Source: JALHVH01 sp964585685
GTDB taxonomy: Bacteria > Acidobacteriota > Aminicenantia > Aminicenantales > Saccharicenantaceae
Assembly (NCBI GenBank): GCA_964585685.1
Contig: CAZPEP010000015.1
Location: 1 to 64,000, forward strand
Reading direction: 5' to 3'
DNA: 64,000 nt
The notes below the pieces were generated by a model. The model saw nothing but the letters and a program-made list of their open reading frames with translations, ran no database searches and was not told where the DNA came from. The translations under genes and the position numbers were made by a program. Shown here one piece after another: positions 24,802-34,712 of the stretch; position 1 is the stretch's first letter, and each line of letters starts with the position of its first letter.

Positions 24802-25767
24802 TCACTTTGCGAAATCTTTCGTGAGCACTTCTTCCGGTTTTCCGGGGAAGGCCCGCTCGATATCCTCGATGCCCTTCAACCCGAAGACGAAGGCGATGGC
24901 AAGAGGATCCGCCCTCCATGAGGTATGCCCTTCGTAAAAGCCGTACCACCGGATGTAATGGGGTTCCATCTCTCCGGTCCGTATCCTGGACAGCCTGTCC
25001 TTCATCGCACTCAGCCGATTCGCGGGCAGATGCCCATACCTTTCCCGAAGGAACGCCTCTTCGCGCGGATTCCATTCGCGTCCGATCTCGATCCAGAACG
25101 TTCCTCCAAGACCGTCCTCGAAGATCGACTTCTGCCCTCCTTTAGTATCGCCGGCATTCAGCAAGACCTCGTTCCCGTTGAAGAGGATATGCCGGATGCT
25201 ACCCCAGCGATGTTCCGTCCTGTTTCAAGAGTTCCGCCGGGTATCGGCGAGGATCATGTTCCAGATATGGAACAAGGGACGGGCCAGCTCGGGATGGGTG
25301 AGACCCATGCGGGAAACCAGCCGGTTGTCCCCGGCCAGGACGGTCAGGGTGTCTTCACTGCCGGTCAGGAATCCGTCCGTCGACAGCCCTCCGGGCCGTC
25401 CGAGGTCGGTGATCTCGGCAATCGAGCGGCCGGCGACGACATCGTCTTTCGTCCGGATAGCCGGTCTCCGAAACGCGCCGTAAACGGCCTCGACGGCCGC
25501 CGGGGTCCCGATCCTGGCGAGGGCGATGCAGGCCCTGCCGGGAATGAACCGGTCATCCCGGCTCAAGGCCTCGATAAGCGGGCCTACGGCAGGCTCCCCG
25601 ATCCCGACGAGATCCTCGACGGCCTTGGCCCAATTCCTCGTGTTCAGCCTGTCGATGAGCTCGGGACTGTTCGGTTCTTCGCCCGCTTTCCTTTCTTGAA
25701 CGGCTCCGGAAAAGGAAAAAACGATCGCAAGAAAAAGCCCCCCCATGATCCGAAGCATGATCATCAT
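24802..25767 (-). pseudogene. HEAT-repeat protein gene interrupted by one in-frame TGA
   Basis: Two open frames, 25225-25767 (180 codons) and 24802-25224, are in the same register and separated only by TGA at 25225-25227. The first half has a signal peptide (about 1-23) and HEAT-like helices (PAVGPLIEALSRDDRFIPGR, CIALARIGTPAAVEAVYGAF). The second half, read from just after the TGA, runs SIRHILFNGNEVLLNAGDTK to the stop with normal codon use. The simplest reading is a recent nonsense mutation or a sequencing error. UGA read-through with Sec or another residue is possible but unsupported. Function unknown; about 321 codons in total. Confidence 0.7.
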
Positions 25768-25847
25768 CCCGCTCCCCCCGCCTGGGCAGCTTCGAGAATC
25801 GATATTCGCCCGCCGCGGATCCTCGCGGCCTCGCGCTCGGGCTCCCG

Positions 25848-26624
25848 TCAGCCCTTCTTCCAGTAGAACAGCTTGCTTTTGCCCATGTATTTGCGGTCCG
25901 GGGTGAACATGTCGAGATAGTACTGGTCGTTCGGGGACGGCAGGAGGGTGTCCTGGGAGATCGTGATCATGTAAAGCCCGCAGTTGCCGGACCAGCAGAA
26001 CGGATCCGTTGACGATTTCGGATACGGCGCATTGGGGGCCGTGGCGAACATCTGGTTGAACCCCGCGTTCGATCCGTCCGGGCGGCGCACATAGAAATAA
26101 ACCTTGTCGTACGCCCTAATCAGGCTCCGGTCCCACATGACGGGGTTGGGCTTGTCGAACAGGAAGACCACATCCTGCGGCGGCGAGTAGATCCTGATGA
26201 TCTTCAACTCCACCACGCTTGCGCTCCGCTTGAAAATCGGCTTGATGGCGAACTCCGGGCTGAGAGCAAACGTCAAGGAATCCGATTTCATGATCAGGAG
26301 GATCGAGTAATTCGAGTCGGCAGGAACCTCGCCGGTCTTTGTGTGCCCGACCTTTGTCCAGACGAACTGGCCCGCGCTGACGTCCACCTCTTCGATGAGG
26401 CCGAGATCGGAGGTGATGTCGCCGTTCCGATGGTAGAGCTTGACGAGCAGGCGAGCCGCGCCGGGACCGATGGGCGTGAAATTCTTGGTCCAGGCGATCG
26501 TCATCGAAGTCCCCGCCCGGAACTCCCCGCCAAGCGGTTGCGTGACGGAGATGGTCTTCGCGGAAACGGAAACAGAAAGGACCAGAAGGGCCGCCGTGAC
26601 CGCACCTGTCTTGATGCTTTTCAT
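25848..26624 (-). CDS. Exported protein with Ser-Thr-rich anchored-type (Kre9/KNH-like) domain
   Basis: A 258-residue secreted protein. A signal peptide (about 1-22, cut after VSA) is followed by ISVTQPLGGEFRAGTSMTIA, the opening of the KNH-like beta-sandwich domain found in many bacterial surface proteins. The C-terminal half (about 135-258) is beta-rich with two cysteines in FCWSGNCG that could form a disulfide. It stands alone with its own promoter, divergent from the FAD oxidoreductase. Likely role is binding at the cell surface; no catalytic motif is visible. Confidence 0.7.
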   Translation of the reverse strand: MKSIKTGAVTAALLVLSVSVSAKTISVTQPLGGEFRAGTSMTIAWTKNFTPIGPGAARLLVKLYHRNGDITSDLGLIEEVDVSAGQFVWTKVGHTKTGEVPADSNYSILLIMKSDSLTFALSPEFAIKPIFKRSASVVELKIIRIYSPPQDVVFLFDKPNPVMWDRSLIRAYDKVYFYVRRPDGSNAGFNQMFATAPNAPYPKSSTDPFCWSGNCGLYMITISQDTLLPSPNDQYYLDMFTPDRKYMGKSKLFYWKKG

Positions 26625-26642
26625 GGGCCCCCCCTCATCCAG

Positions 26643-26671
26643 AAGATATTCCGGTCCCGGGCCCGCGTCAA
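26643..26671 (-). promoter_or_regulatory. Promoter of the KNH-like protein gene
   Basis: TTGACG (26666-26671), 17 bases, TATCTT (26643-26648). Confidence 0.7.
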
Positions 26672-26730
26672 GAGGCTGAACTCGTCCACGACATTAGTGA
26701 AACACCGGGCGGAGGGAGGAGTTCAGGGGT

Positions 26731-26760
26731 TTGACAGCCGGCGGGAAGTGAGTTTATATT
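26731..26760 (+). promoter_or_regulatory. Promoter of the FAD oxidoreductase gene
   Basis: TTGACA (26731-26736), 18 bases, TATATT (26755-26760), 25 bases before the ATG. Confidence 0.85.
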
Positions 26761-26785
26761 TCCGGTGTCGATGCAAGGAGGGACA

Positions 26786-28429
26786 ATGACCCCGAAACAA
26801 ATGCCGCGGAGGGAGTTTTTGACATCCATGCTGGTGGGAATTCCGATCGCCGCCCTGGACTGGGAGAGCTTCCCCAGGGGGAAGCAGAACGCCGTACCGA
26901 AGGCGAACAGCCCGGCCCATGACGCCGTCATCATCGGCGCCGGACTGGGCGGCTTGAGCTGCGGCGCCGCGTTCGTCCGGCAGGGTTTCCGGCCTCTCGT
27001 CATCGAGAAACACATCAAGCCGGGCGGATACGCCACGACGTTCGGGCGGCCGGGCGGCTTCGTCTTCGACGCGTCCTTGCACTCGACCACGGTCGGGGAA
27101 CGAAACGGAGTCCGCGACCTAATCCCCGGCTTTCCGGAGATCAAGGGCGTCGAATTCGTCCCGCACAAGGTCCTGTACCGCGTCATCTATCCCGAGCACG
27201 ACATCCGCGTGCCGAGCCGCGACGTCCCGGGATACGTCCGCGGGCTCTCGGGCCTTTTCCCCGAAGAAAAGGAGGGCATCGAGGGCCTCGTCGGCGACAT
27301 GCAGGGCCTCGCCTCGGACATCGGCAAGTATTCCGCGGCCGGGGGCAAGGTCGACATGACCCGCTTCGTTCAGGACTATCCCGCGCTCGCCAAGACTTTC
27401 GGCAAGACATGGGGGGCGATGGTCGACGCGCGCCTCACGAACGCGAAGCTCAAAGCGATCTTCTCCGCGCTGTGGGGTTATTACGGGCTCCCGCCGTCAC
27501 GGCTGTCTCCTTATTATTATGCCCTCCCTACGATCGGCTATCTCCAGGAGGGCGGCTATTATCCCGTGGGGAAGTCTCAGAAGATCAGCGACGCCTTCGC
27601 CAAGTACATCAGGGACGGCGGCGGGGAGGTCATGCTCAAGACGCGCGTCGCGAAGATCCTCGTGAAGGACGGCGCGGCCGTCGGTGTGAGAACCGAGGAC
27701 GGCCGTGAGTTCGGCGCGAGGGTCGTCGTCTCGAACGCCAATGCCCCGGATACGTTCTCAGAGATGCTCGACGAGCCGGACCTCTTGAAGGCGACGTTGG
27801 CCCGGATGGCGAAGTTGAGCACGAGCCTCTCCTCGTTCCAGGTCTTTCTCGGGCTGAAAAAGGACCTCGTCGGGGAGCTCGGCCTCGAGGATACGGAGGT
27901 CTTCTACAACACGGGCTACGACATCGAGGCCGATTATGGCGCCGTTGTCCGCGGCGATTTCACGAACGCGGGCTTCGGGGCCACGTTATACGACAATCTC
28001 TACAAAGGATACTCGCCGAAGGGGAAGAACACCCTGTCCATCATGACCCTCCAGGGCTTCGACCATTGGGAAAAATACGCAGCCGATTATTTCGCGGGGA
28101 AAAAGGACGCTTACCGGGCCGAGAAGAATCGCATGGCCGACATCCTCATCGATCAGGCGGAGAAGGCCCTGTTCCCAGGCTTACGCAAGGCCATCGAGAT
28201 CATGGAGGTGGCGACCCCGCTGACGAACATCCGCTACACGGCGAACCCGCGCGGGGCCATCTACGGCTGGGACCAGACGCTCGACAACTCCGGCGCGTCC
28301 CGCTTTCCCCAGCAGACGCCCGTCAAGAACCTCTATCTCGCGGGCGCCTGGACGAATCCCGGCGGCGGCTATAGCGCGGTCATCCCGAGCGGCCTGCTGT
28401 GCTTCGCAGAGATCATGAAGAGCTGGTAA
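26786..28429 (+). CDS. Exported FAD-dependent oxidoreductase, phytoene-desaturase/retinol-saturase-like
   Basis: A 547-residue flavoprotein. RREFLTSMLVGIPIAALDW near the N-terminus resembles a Tat signal, so it may be exported folded with FAD. The dinucleotide motif is VIIGAGLGGLSCGAAF followed by VIEKHIKPGGYATTFGRPGG, typical of CrtI/CrtISO-like enzymes. The C-terminal FAD contact is LYLAGAWTNPGGGYSAVIPSG. Start at 26786 follows AGGAGGG closely; an earlier ATG at 26771 lies before the ribosome site. The substrate is probably a polyunsaturated lipid or isoprenoid, but this is inference. Confidence 0.85.
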   Translation: MTPKQMPRREFLTSMLVGIPIAALDWESFPRGKQNAVPKANSPAHDAVIIGAGLGGLSCGAAFVRQGFRPLVIEKHIKPGGYATTFGRPGGFVFDASLHSTTVGERNGVRDLIPGFPEIKGVEFVPHKVLYRVIYPEHDIRVPSRDVPGYVRGLSGLFPEEKEGIEGLVGDMQGLASDIGKYSAAGGKVDMTRFVQDYPALAKTFGKTWGAMVDARLTNAKLKAIFSALWGYYGLPPSRLSPYYYALPTIGYLQEGGYYPVGKSQKISDAFAKYIRDGGGEVMLKTRVAKILVKDGAAVGVRTEDGREFGARVVVSNANAPDTFSEMLDEPDLLKATLARMAKLSTSLSSFQVFLGLKKDLVGELGLEDTEVFYNTGYDIEADYGAVVRGDFTNAGFGATLYDNLYKGYSPKGKNTLSIMTLQGFDHWEKYAADYFAGKKDAYRAEKNRMADILIDQAEKALFPGLRKAIEIMEVATPLTNIRYTANPRGAIYGWDQTLDNSGASRFPQQTPVKNLYLAGAWTNPGGGYSAVIPSGLLCFAEIMKSW

Positions 28430-28613
28430 GCCGATCTCCTTCGATATCGTCGGGCGAGGGACTCGGGCCGGGGGAGGGGACACAGGATTCGCCCGCCTTC
28501 CCTTTGACGAATCCTTAACAATCTTTTGACACTTCAATGACACCTCCGACGACGCCGCGGCCTATATTCAGGTCGGACGGGCCGTGAGCCCGCCGATGGT
28601 CAAGGAGGACACC

Positions 28614-29285
28614 ATGAACAACACTTGGATGAAAGGTCGGTTGAGGGGACTTGTGCTGGCAACGATCCTGATGATCGGGATGTCGGCCTGCCTTGTCCCT
28701 CCGTTCTCCTCCCTTCAGGACGCCCGGCTCGTAGGCAAGGGGAAAGTCGAACTTACCCCCTTCTATTCGTCGATCAACTCGTCGAGCGACGGGGACTCCA
28801 GTCATGTTCAGAACGATTACGGGGTCCAGGGCTTTTGGGGGGTCGCCGGATGGCTCGACGTCGGGTTTCGATACGAATACCTGTATCACCCGGATTCCGG
28901 AGGCGAGTACGACGCCAGCGATTCAGCGCACACGGTCGCCACAGGCCCGAAATTCAGCCTAATTAAAAACCATTTAGCCCTCTGCCTGCCCGTCGGCTTT
29001 GCGTTCGGCAAGAGCGTATTCCCGAGCGATACGTGGGAATTCATGCCGACAGCCGTCTTCACGCTCCCGCTCGCAAAAATCGTGGACCTCAATCTTTCGG
29101 CCAAGACGCTTATCCCCCTCCATAAAGGATCCGATACTCTATACGCGCTCAACCTGGGATTGGGGATCCGGCCGGGCGGCGGGTCCCTGAATCTCCGGCC
29201 GGAAGCCGGGGTCCTCTTTAATCCCGGCGGGGGAGGCTTCAACTATCACCTCAGCCTGGGGTTATCTTGCCGACTCGGCAAATGA
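28614..29285 (+). CDS. Outer-membrane beta-barrel-like lipoprotein
   Basis: A 223-residue exported protein. The signal peptide ends in a lipobox (GMSAC), and the mature part is made of alternating amphipathic strands rich in aromatic residues and glycine (WGVAGWLDVGFRYEYLYH, LNLGLGIRPGGGSLNLRPEA, FNYHLSLGLSCRLGK). This pattern fits a small outer-membrane barrel. AGGAGG lies five bases before the ATG. The 184 bases upstream hold no gene and no clear promoter. Function unknown. Confidence 0.72.
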   Translation: MNNTWMKGRLRGLVLATILMIGMSACLVPPFSSLQDARLVGKGKVELTPFYSSINSSSDGDSSHVQNDYGVQGFWGVAGWLDVGFRYEYLYHPDSGGEYDASDSAHTVATGPKFSLIKNHLALCLPVGFAFGKSVFPSDTWEFMPTAVFTLPLAKIVDLNLSAKTLIPLHKGSDTLYALNLGLGIRPGGGSLNLRPEAGVLFNPGGGGFNYHLSLGLSCRLGK

Positions 29286-29303
29286 AAAGCGATAGATCGC
29301 CGA

Positions 29304-30689
29304 CTATTGTTCCTGAAGCTTCTTGATCATGCACACCGCATTCCGGTTGCCGGGATCCAATTCCAGGACTTTCCGGAAATATCGCAGGGCGAGCTCTTTG
29401 TTCCCCTTGGAGGAGTAAACGGACGCTAAGAGCTCGTAGGCGGTGAAGGACTCGGGGAAGAACTCGATGCTTTTTTTGAGAATGGCGAAACCCATTTGCT
29501 CATCCTGGGGGGATTGAAAGGTATAGGCGAAGACATTGATGAAAAACTCGCTGATCATTCCCGCTCGCCGGGCGATCTTGAACAGCGAATCCAAAGCCGC
29601 ATCGGCGGCTTGGTCCTTCCCCTCGCGATAGAGCCCGGCCGCGTTATCCGCAAGCGCCTGCATCTCCTCGACGGCTTTTTTCAATCCCGCGTCCTGGCCC
29701 CGGCCATACGCCTCGGCCGCTTTTTTCGCCTCGATGACGGCGGCGGCCACGGCCGACGCGGCGGGAACGCGAATATCGGGGATGACGCCGGTCCCCTCCC
29801 AATTCCCTCCGGTGACGGGGCTGATCGACCGTTCCGTCGAGATATAGAATTCGAATTGGTCATCGATGCCGAAGACGTCGACGGAGTGGGCCCCGCCTTT
29901 CGTAGGCTCTCCAATGAGGATCGCCCGTTTCCGGGATTGCATGTCGTAGGCGAAGGATTCGGAGGCGGAGAATGTATTCGGGCCCGTCAGGATGAAGAGG
30001 GGGACATCGAGGCGCGGTTCCATGCCGATATCCCGGCGAGTCCAAGATTCGGTCAACGAATCGGTTTGACGGGAGAACGAGCCGCTCAATTGGGTCGGAT
30101 ACGGCAGGAAGTAGCTGCTCAGAAAATCTCCCGAGCCGCCGCCGTTCTCCCGGACGTCGATGATGATCGCCTGGGCGTTCGCCAGAAATTTCATGGAGGC
30201 GACGGCCATGTCCTTGGCCTGGTCGAAGGAATAGAACCGTCGAAGATCGACATAGCCGATCCTCGGCTCGATCCATTCCAGCCTATAGAAGCCGGTATTC
30301 TCCTTGGCCCGCAAACGGAAGTAGCGGACGGGGTGGTGCAGAGAGCCTGAGGCTTTTTCCCCGACATCGCTGGGCACCATCACGCGGAAGTTCAGATGCT
30401 TGTCGTGGGTGATGGCGATGAGATCGGCGGTGACTTTCTCCGCGAATTTCTTGGCCGCCGTATAGGGATCATAGGCTCCGGACGCGCATTTGGCCTTAAA
30501 TTCGTCGGCGAAGCTTTTGGCCTTGTCGGCGAGGACATATTGGCTTTCGAGCAAGCCGGTGATCTTCTGAAGGACGCCGTTCTTGTATGCCCGGTCCGTA
30601 AGATCCCCGGGTTGTTGAGGAAATGCGAACGAAAGCCGCATGAAGAGGACGAAGAACGTGATTCCGAACAAGGCTGTCCTATTTCGCAT
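29304..30689 (-). CDS. Secreted S41-family (tail-specific/IRBP-like) peptidase with C-terminal TPR
   Basis: A 461-residue exported protein: signal peptide (about 1-24), an S41 N-terminal helical domain, and the S41 catalytic domain with IGYVDLRRFYSFDQAKDM, IIIDVRENGGGSGDFLS and the nucleophile region GPNTFSASESFAY, plus Lys in GEPTKGGA. The last 120 residues are TPR-like (FTAYELLASVYSSKGNKELA). The ATG at 30689 has AGGAG eight bases upstream; the earlier frame start at 30743 lacks a signal peptide. It is convergent with the lipoprotein at 28614. Likely a periplasmic or secreted protease. Confidence 0.85.
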   Translation of the reverse strand: MRNRTALFGITFFVLFMRLSFAFPQQPGDLTDRAYKNGVLQKITGLLESQYVLADKAKSFADEFKAKCASGAYDPYTAAKKFAEKVTADLIAITHDKHLNFRVMVPSDVGEKASGSLHHPVRYFRLRAKENTGFYRLEWIEPRIGYVDLRRFYSFDQAKDMAVASMKFLANAQAIIIDVRENGGGSGDFLSSYFLPYPTQLSGSFSRQTDSLTESWTRRDIGMEPRLDVPLFILTGPNTFSASESFAYDMQSRKRAILIGEPTKGGAHSVDVFGIDDQFEFYISTERSISPVTGGNWEGTGVIPDIRVPAASAVAAAVIEAKKAAEAYGRGQDAGLKKAVEEMQALADNAAGLYREGKDQAADAALDSLFKIARRAGMISEFFINVFAYTFQSPQDEQMGFAILKKSIEFFPESFTAYELLASVYSSKGNKELALRYFRKVLELDPGNRNAVCMIKKLQEQ

Positions 30690-30808
30690 GTTTTTTTCTC
30701 CTTCGCTATTCAGCCCGCTTTTTCCAGGTTTTTCAGGCGGCAAATGGACCGGCAGCGGACAGCTTCGAGGCTTTCGCCACTTTCCCGGCCCAAACGTTCG
30801 GTCACCAT

Positions 30809-31393
30809 TCAGGCGGCCTCAAGGATCTCGGACCTCCGGCCGGCATCATCCACGGAGACCTCCAGAAGCGCCTGATAGTCGGCAAAGGACCGTTCCACGT
30901 AAAAGAACTCTTCGATCGTCGGCCTAAAGCCCAATGAGACCACCGATTTAATGGCGTTATAGGCCAGAGCCCGGATCTCCGTTTCGTCGTCCACCAAACG
31001 AACGATTTCATAATGGGAGCCTTCCTCCTCCAGCCGCCCGAGGAAAATCGCGGCGCCGCCCGGCTTCAGGATCTCAAGGCACTTTCCCAGGGCCCGGGGC
31101 ATTTCGTTCCGCGGCCCATGATGGAGGCTGGCGAAATAGGTCAGCAGGGCGCGGGATCCATCGCCGAACGCCAACTCCTCCGCCGAGCCGACCAGGTACG
31201 ACTCCTCCCCGGCCCGCGGATTCTGCTCCGCCCTGGCGATCATGGCCGCGGTATCGACGCCGATGACACTGGCGCTCTTGTTCGTCATCCAGCGCACGAG
31301 ATCCCCCGTGCCGCAGCCTGCATCGACGACCACCTTGCCGGGCAAGGCAAAGTAACATCCGGGAACCTCGGTGAAGGATTGCAGTTTGATCAT
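30809..31393 (-). CDS. Class I SAM-dependent methyltransferase
   Basis: A 194-residue methyltransferase with motif I VVVDAGCGTGDLVRWM (about 21-36), the acidic loop VIGVDTAAM, and ILKPGGAAIFLGRLEEEG. The C-terminal part (about 130-194) is helical and acidic. Substrate unknown. It lies upstream of the S41 gene in the same direction with about 120 bases between; the 228 bases upstream of its start show no gene or clear promoter. Confidence 0.82.
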   Translation of the reverse strand: MIKLQSFTEVPGCYFALPGKVVVDAGCGTGDLVRWMTNKSASVIGVDTAAMIARAEQNPRAGEESYLVGSAEELAFGDGSRALLTYFASLHHGPRNEMPRALGKCLEILKPGGAAIFLGRLEEEGSHYEIVRLVDDETEIRALAYNAIKSVVSLGFRPTIEEFFYVERSFADYQALLEVSVDDAGRRSEILEAA

Positions 31394-31621
31394 TCTCTTT
31401 CACCCCGTCTCACAGCACAAAATATGCCAATCCGGCCATGCCTTCGGAAGGAAGGAATCAGGCGCGGGCCCGCCTGCGGCTGTCAAGAATCTTTGCAACC
31501 TTTACGTGCTATCAGCGTACATGACGGGGAGCCACCCTCATCGTCAAAAGACAAGCCGCATCGGATGCCGAAGCGCGCCGAATATGCCGGGAGGAAGAGA
31601 TACGCCCCCGAATGCCCCGCT

Positions 31622-34564
31622 CTACAGCAGCTTCAAGGAGAACATGAATTCGTCCCTGGCCGGAAGCCCCTTTTCATACGCTCGGGCGTAGCCGACGGAA
31701 AACGTCGTGTTGAGCAGAGAGAAAAGGACCACCCGGAAATCGAGCTGGGCCCCGAAATTGGCCAGTTTCCGGCTGCGGGCCGCCTTGTCGAAATCGGTGA
31801 CGATCCCCGAAGTGAAGACGGCCAGCCGCGCCCAGTTGCAGTACATGCTCAGGAAGCCGAAACGGCGGAAGGTCAGAGGAGGAAGCGTCCATTCCAGCAT
31901 CCCTTTCGCGTAGTTCCGCCCCCCGACCGCGTTGAGGTCGACGCCCGGAAAGCTGTAGTACTCCCGATATCGCTTCTCGGGCAGATAATCGATCCAGTTG
32001 TTCCCGAAACCGCCGAAATAGAACTTGACGAAATTGTTGTCGCGGTCCCCCGCCGATTGACCGACGGAGGTCCGGAGCCAGACCGAGGAGTGGTTGAGGG
32101 GAAGGGCGAGGCCGTAATCCCATTTCCCGTAGAGGCGGGGGTAGAGCCGCCCGTTCACGTAGTTGGCCTGGGCAAAAACGTGGAACCGGTACCCCTTCTC
32201 CTCGTCGACGGCCCCCAGCGAGCGCCGGACAAATTCGTACCTCAGCCCGACGCGGCTCGAGAGGAACTTGTCATACGTGGCATCGACGTTCTGATAGTCG
32301 GGCATCTTCTCCAGACCGCCGTATCCGGCGATCTCGAAGTCCAGATCCAGCGTCCGGGGGGAATCGGAGATCAGCCCTTTCGCATATTGCAAGCCCACGG
32401 AATAGCCTTTCCGGCTGACCTTGGTCGGACCGAACATGTCGTAAAAGCTGGCGCCGTTGACCGTAGCGCTCAGGGTCCAATCCCAATAGTGATAATTAAA
32501 TCCGAGATGGACGCGCTCGCCGGCGGGGATCGCTGGGTCGGGGGTATAAGAGGCCGAAAGGTCGAATCCGTTGAAGCGGAGGGGATTCAGAAATTCCATC
32601 CGCACGCCCACGGCAAGGCAATCCTTGTAGCCCTCCAAAACGGGGTACGCGGAGTTCAGCCTGATGTCGCGCCACGAGTTGTAGGGCCCGTTGGACTCGG
32701 TCAGCGAATCGATGGGAACGGCCGCCGGCGATCCCGCCATCCAGGTTTTGACGACAGGGTACTTTTCCACGATTTCCTGACCCAGGAATCGGACCGCGCT
32801 CACGTCCTTCACCGGCTGGTTGGGGATCCGTCCGGGAACGAACCCGTCTCCCGTGAACTTGAAAACGATCAACGCGTCGTCCCCGACAGGGACAGGACGG
32901 AAGAAGCCGGTCTCGGCGTTGCTGACCGCGTCCATGGTCCCGTTCCGGAAATCGTACCGGAAGATATTCGAGACGCCCGTTGTGTAGGACGATCCGAAGA
33001 GAAACCGGCCGTCGGGCGAGAACCGGAAATTCGCGGGCGAATCCGTCCCGAACTCGTGCAGCGTCTCCGTCGACAAGCGGCCCTCAAGGAGATCGGCCGT
33101 CCGGAAACGGACCAGCTTCTGCTGTCCGGAGACATCGGAGGTCGCCGCCGTCAGGAAGGCCCCGTCCGGAGATATGTCCAGGTCATAGATATCGGTGAAG
33201 TAGTCGAAACCGGTGACGGCGGTCCAATCGCGGTAGGGCGGGTCGATCTTGATGATGGTGGAGAGCCCGATGTTATGGCGGATCGCCCAGAGGCTTCCGT
33301 CCGCCGGGTTGAACGCCAGATCGCCGGCCCGCAGGTTCGTGATCAACCTGTCCGACCGGCCGGTCTTGAGATCGACGACATTGAGGTCGCGGTAGGCGTT
33401 GTTGTCGGTGGTGAAGAATATCCTGCCGGCGGAAGGATCATAAGCCAGGGACCCGACGGAATAAAGCTGCGCCCCCTTGATATCGCAAATGCGGTCGATC
33501 CGGCCGCTGACGACGTCCAAAGCGGCAATGTGGGCGACCTGTCCGGGATAATTGATCCCCGCGTAGATCTTGCCCTTTACGGGATCAAAGAACCCCCTGG
33601 ACACCGATCCCATCTGTTCGGTCGTCAACGGGGTGAAAGGGGTGACCGGATACTTGCGGATCAGGTTGATGTTGGCCGTTTGCCATTCCTTTTCGGCCTT
33701 GACCCATTCGGCCCATTCCGCGGCCAGGGGCGATCCGAAGGTCCGCTTGAACTCGGCGGCGAAGTAACTCCTACTGCCCTTGCCCGCGGACGTCCAGTCG
33801 ACGACTTTCCGGGGCCCGTACTTGAGAGCCAGATGCGTGAAGAATCGCGTGCCGTACAAATAGGAGATGGCCCCGATCTGAAAGTCGACGGCCGTGCCTT
33901 CGGATTCGAGTCCGAGGGCGTCATAGATGATGCTGTTCTCGAGGACCTTGGTCCGGAAGACCATTTCGTCGTAGGAACCCAGGGCCCGGCCCAGTCCCCC
34001 GTCCATCCAGGTCTCCATGAAGACCGCGATCCCTTCGACGTACCAGCGAGGAGTATACGTGCGGGGGCTTGTCAGGTAGGCGTAGGCCATGGACAGGGGA
34101 TTTTCTTTGCTCGCCATGACCTTGCCGAAAAACACCTTGCGGAAAAAGGAGGACGACCCGACGGGCTTGTCCATGGTGATGACGTGGACCAGCTCATGGT
34201 TCATGATCAGGCTCATGCGCTCGTAGCCCGGCATCATGTCGTACGCGTGCTGGAACGGGGACAGCTCGAGGAAGACCAGGTTCCTGGGGACGGCCGTCGC
34301 CCCGCCGTTGCCCCAATCGCTGAAATCCTGGAGGAACAGGGACGTTCTTTCGGCGGGTTTGTAATCGAAGAATTTCGTGTAGAACCCCATCGTGTTGATG
34401 TAAGAACGGGCCAGATGCGACATGATGAACTCATGGACCCGGGAGTAATAGACCAGATCGAGTCCGGGGGCCTTGAAGCTGAAGAGCGATTGCGCGGGCA
34501 GGATCGCGGCCGATGCCGCCAAGACGAGAACGAAACCGACCCAGACGTTGCGGCGTGATCTCAT
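31622..34564 (-). CDS. Fusion of gluzincin-like peptidase, beta-propeller and outer-membrane barrel
   Basis: A 980-residue exported protein with three parts. After a signal peptide (1-24) comes a peptidase_MA-like domain with MNHELVHVIT (His123, Glu124, His127) and the third ligand Glu177 in WYVEGIAVF. Residues about 320-600 are a TolB/PD40-like propeller (LDISPDGAFLTAATSDVSG, FRFSPDGRFLFGSSYTTG). Residues about 640-980 are beta strands typical of an Omp85/BamA-type barrel (LNHSSVWLRTSVGQSAGDR, FYFGGFGNNWIDYLPEKRY). It should sit in the outer membrane with the peptidase outside or in the periplasm. The ATG at 34564 follows GGGGAGG. Confidence 0.82.
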   Translation of the reverse strand: MRSRRNVWVGFVLVLAASAAILPAQSLFSFKAPGLDLVYYSRVHEFIMSHLARSYINTMGFYTKFFDYKPAERTSLFLQDFSDWGNGGATAVPRNLVFLELSPFQHAYDMMPGYERMSLIMNHELVHVITMDKPVGSSSFFRKVFFGKVMASKENPLSMAYAYLTSPRTYTPRWYVEGIAVFMETWMDGGLGRALGSYDEMVFRTKVLENSIIYDALGLESEGTAVDFQIGAISYLYGTRFFTHLALKYGPRKVVDWTSAGKGSRSYFAAEFKRTFGSPLAAEWAEWVKAEKEWQTANINLIRKYPVTPFTPLTTEQMGSVSRGFFDPVKGKIYAGINYPGQVAHIAALDVVSGRIDRICDIKGAQLYSVGSLAYDPSAGRIFFTTDNNAYRDLNVVDLKTGRSDRLITNLRAGDLAFNPADGSLWAIRHNIGLSTIIKIDPPYRDWTAVTGFDYFTDIYDLDISPDGAFLTAATSDVSGQQKLVRFRTADLLEGRLSTETLHEFGTDSPANFRFSPDGRFLFGSSYTTGVSNIFRYDFRNGTMDAVSNAETGFFRPVPVGDDALIVFKFTGDGFVPGRIPNQPVKDVSAVRFLGQEIVEKYPVVKTWMAGSPAAVPIDSLTESNGPYNSWRDIRLNSAYPVLEGYKDCLAVGVRMEFLNPLRFNGFDLSASYTPDPAIPAGERVHLGFNYHYWDWTLSATVNGASFYDMFGPTKVSRKGYSVGLQYAKGLISDSPRTLDLDFEIAGYGGLEKMPDYQNVDATYDKFLSSRVGLRYEFVRRSLGAVDEEKGYRFHVFAQANYVNGRLYPRLYGKWDYGLALPLNHSSVWLRTSVGQSAGDRDNNFVKFYFGGFGNNWIDYLPEKRYREYYSFPGVDLNAVGGRNYAKGMLEWTLPPLTFRRFGFLSMYCNWARLAVFTSGIVTDFDKAARSRKLANFGAQLDFRVVLFSLLNTTFSVGYARAYEKGLPARDEFMFSLKLL

Positions 34565-34648
34565 GGACCTCCCCTCCCCATCTCGGAGTCTCCTCATAGA
34601 TATCCAAGATGGGCGGTCATTGCAAGCCATTTCACGGGCGGGGGCGAT

Positions 34649-34691
34649 AAAGGCCTCCCGGCGGGGGCCTCGGCAGCCCCGTCGGGAGGCC
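34649..34691 (-). terminator. Terminator after the repeat-containing anti-sigma gene
   Basis: A nine-base perfect outer stem (GGCCTCCCG at 34652-34660 with CGGGAGGCC at 34683-34691) and an inner GGGGC/GCCCC stem, followed on the minus strand by TTTAT. It lies about 20 bases after the stop at 34713. Confidence 0.8.
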
Positions 34692-34712
34692 CGAGATCAA
34701 GACCGTCGACGG

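Noticed and set aside
31013..34558. 1181-codon open frame on the plus strand
   Set aside because: Shadow of the two minus-strand genes in GC-rich DNA. Its translation is Arg/Gly/Pro-rich without domains, whereas the minus strand encodes recognisable motifs.
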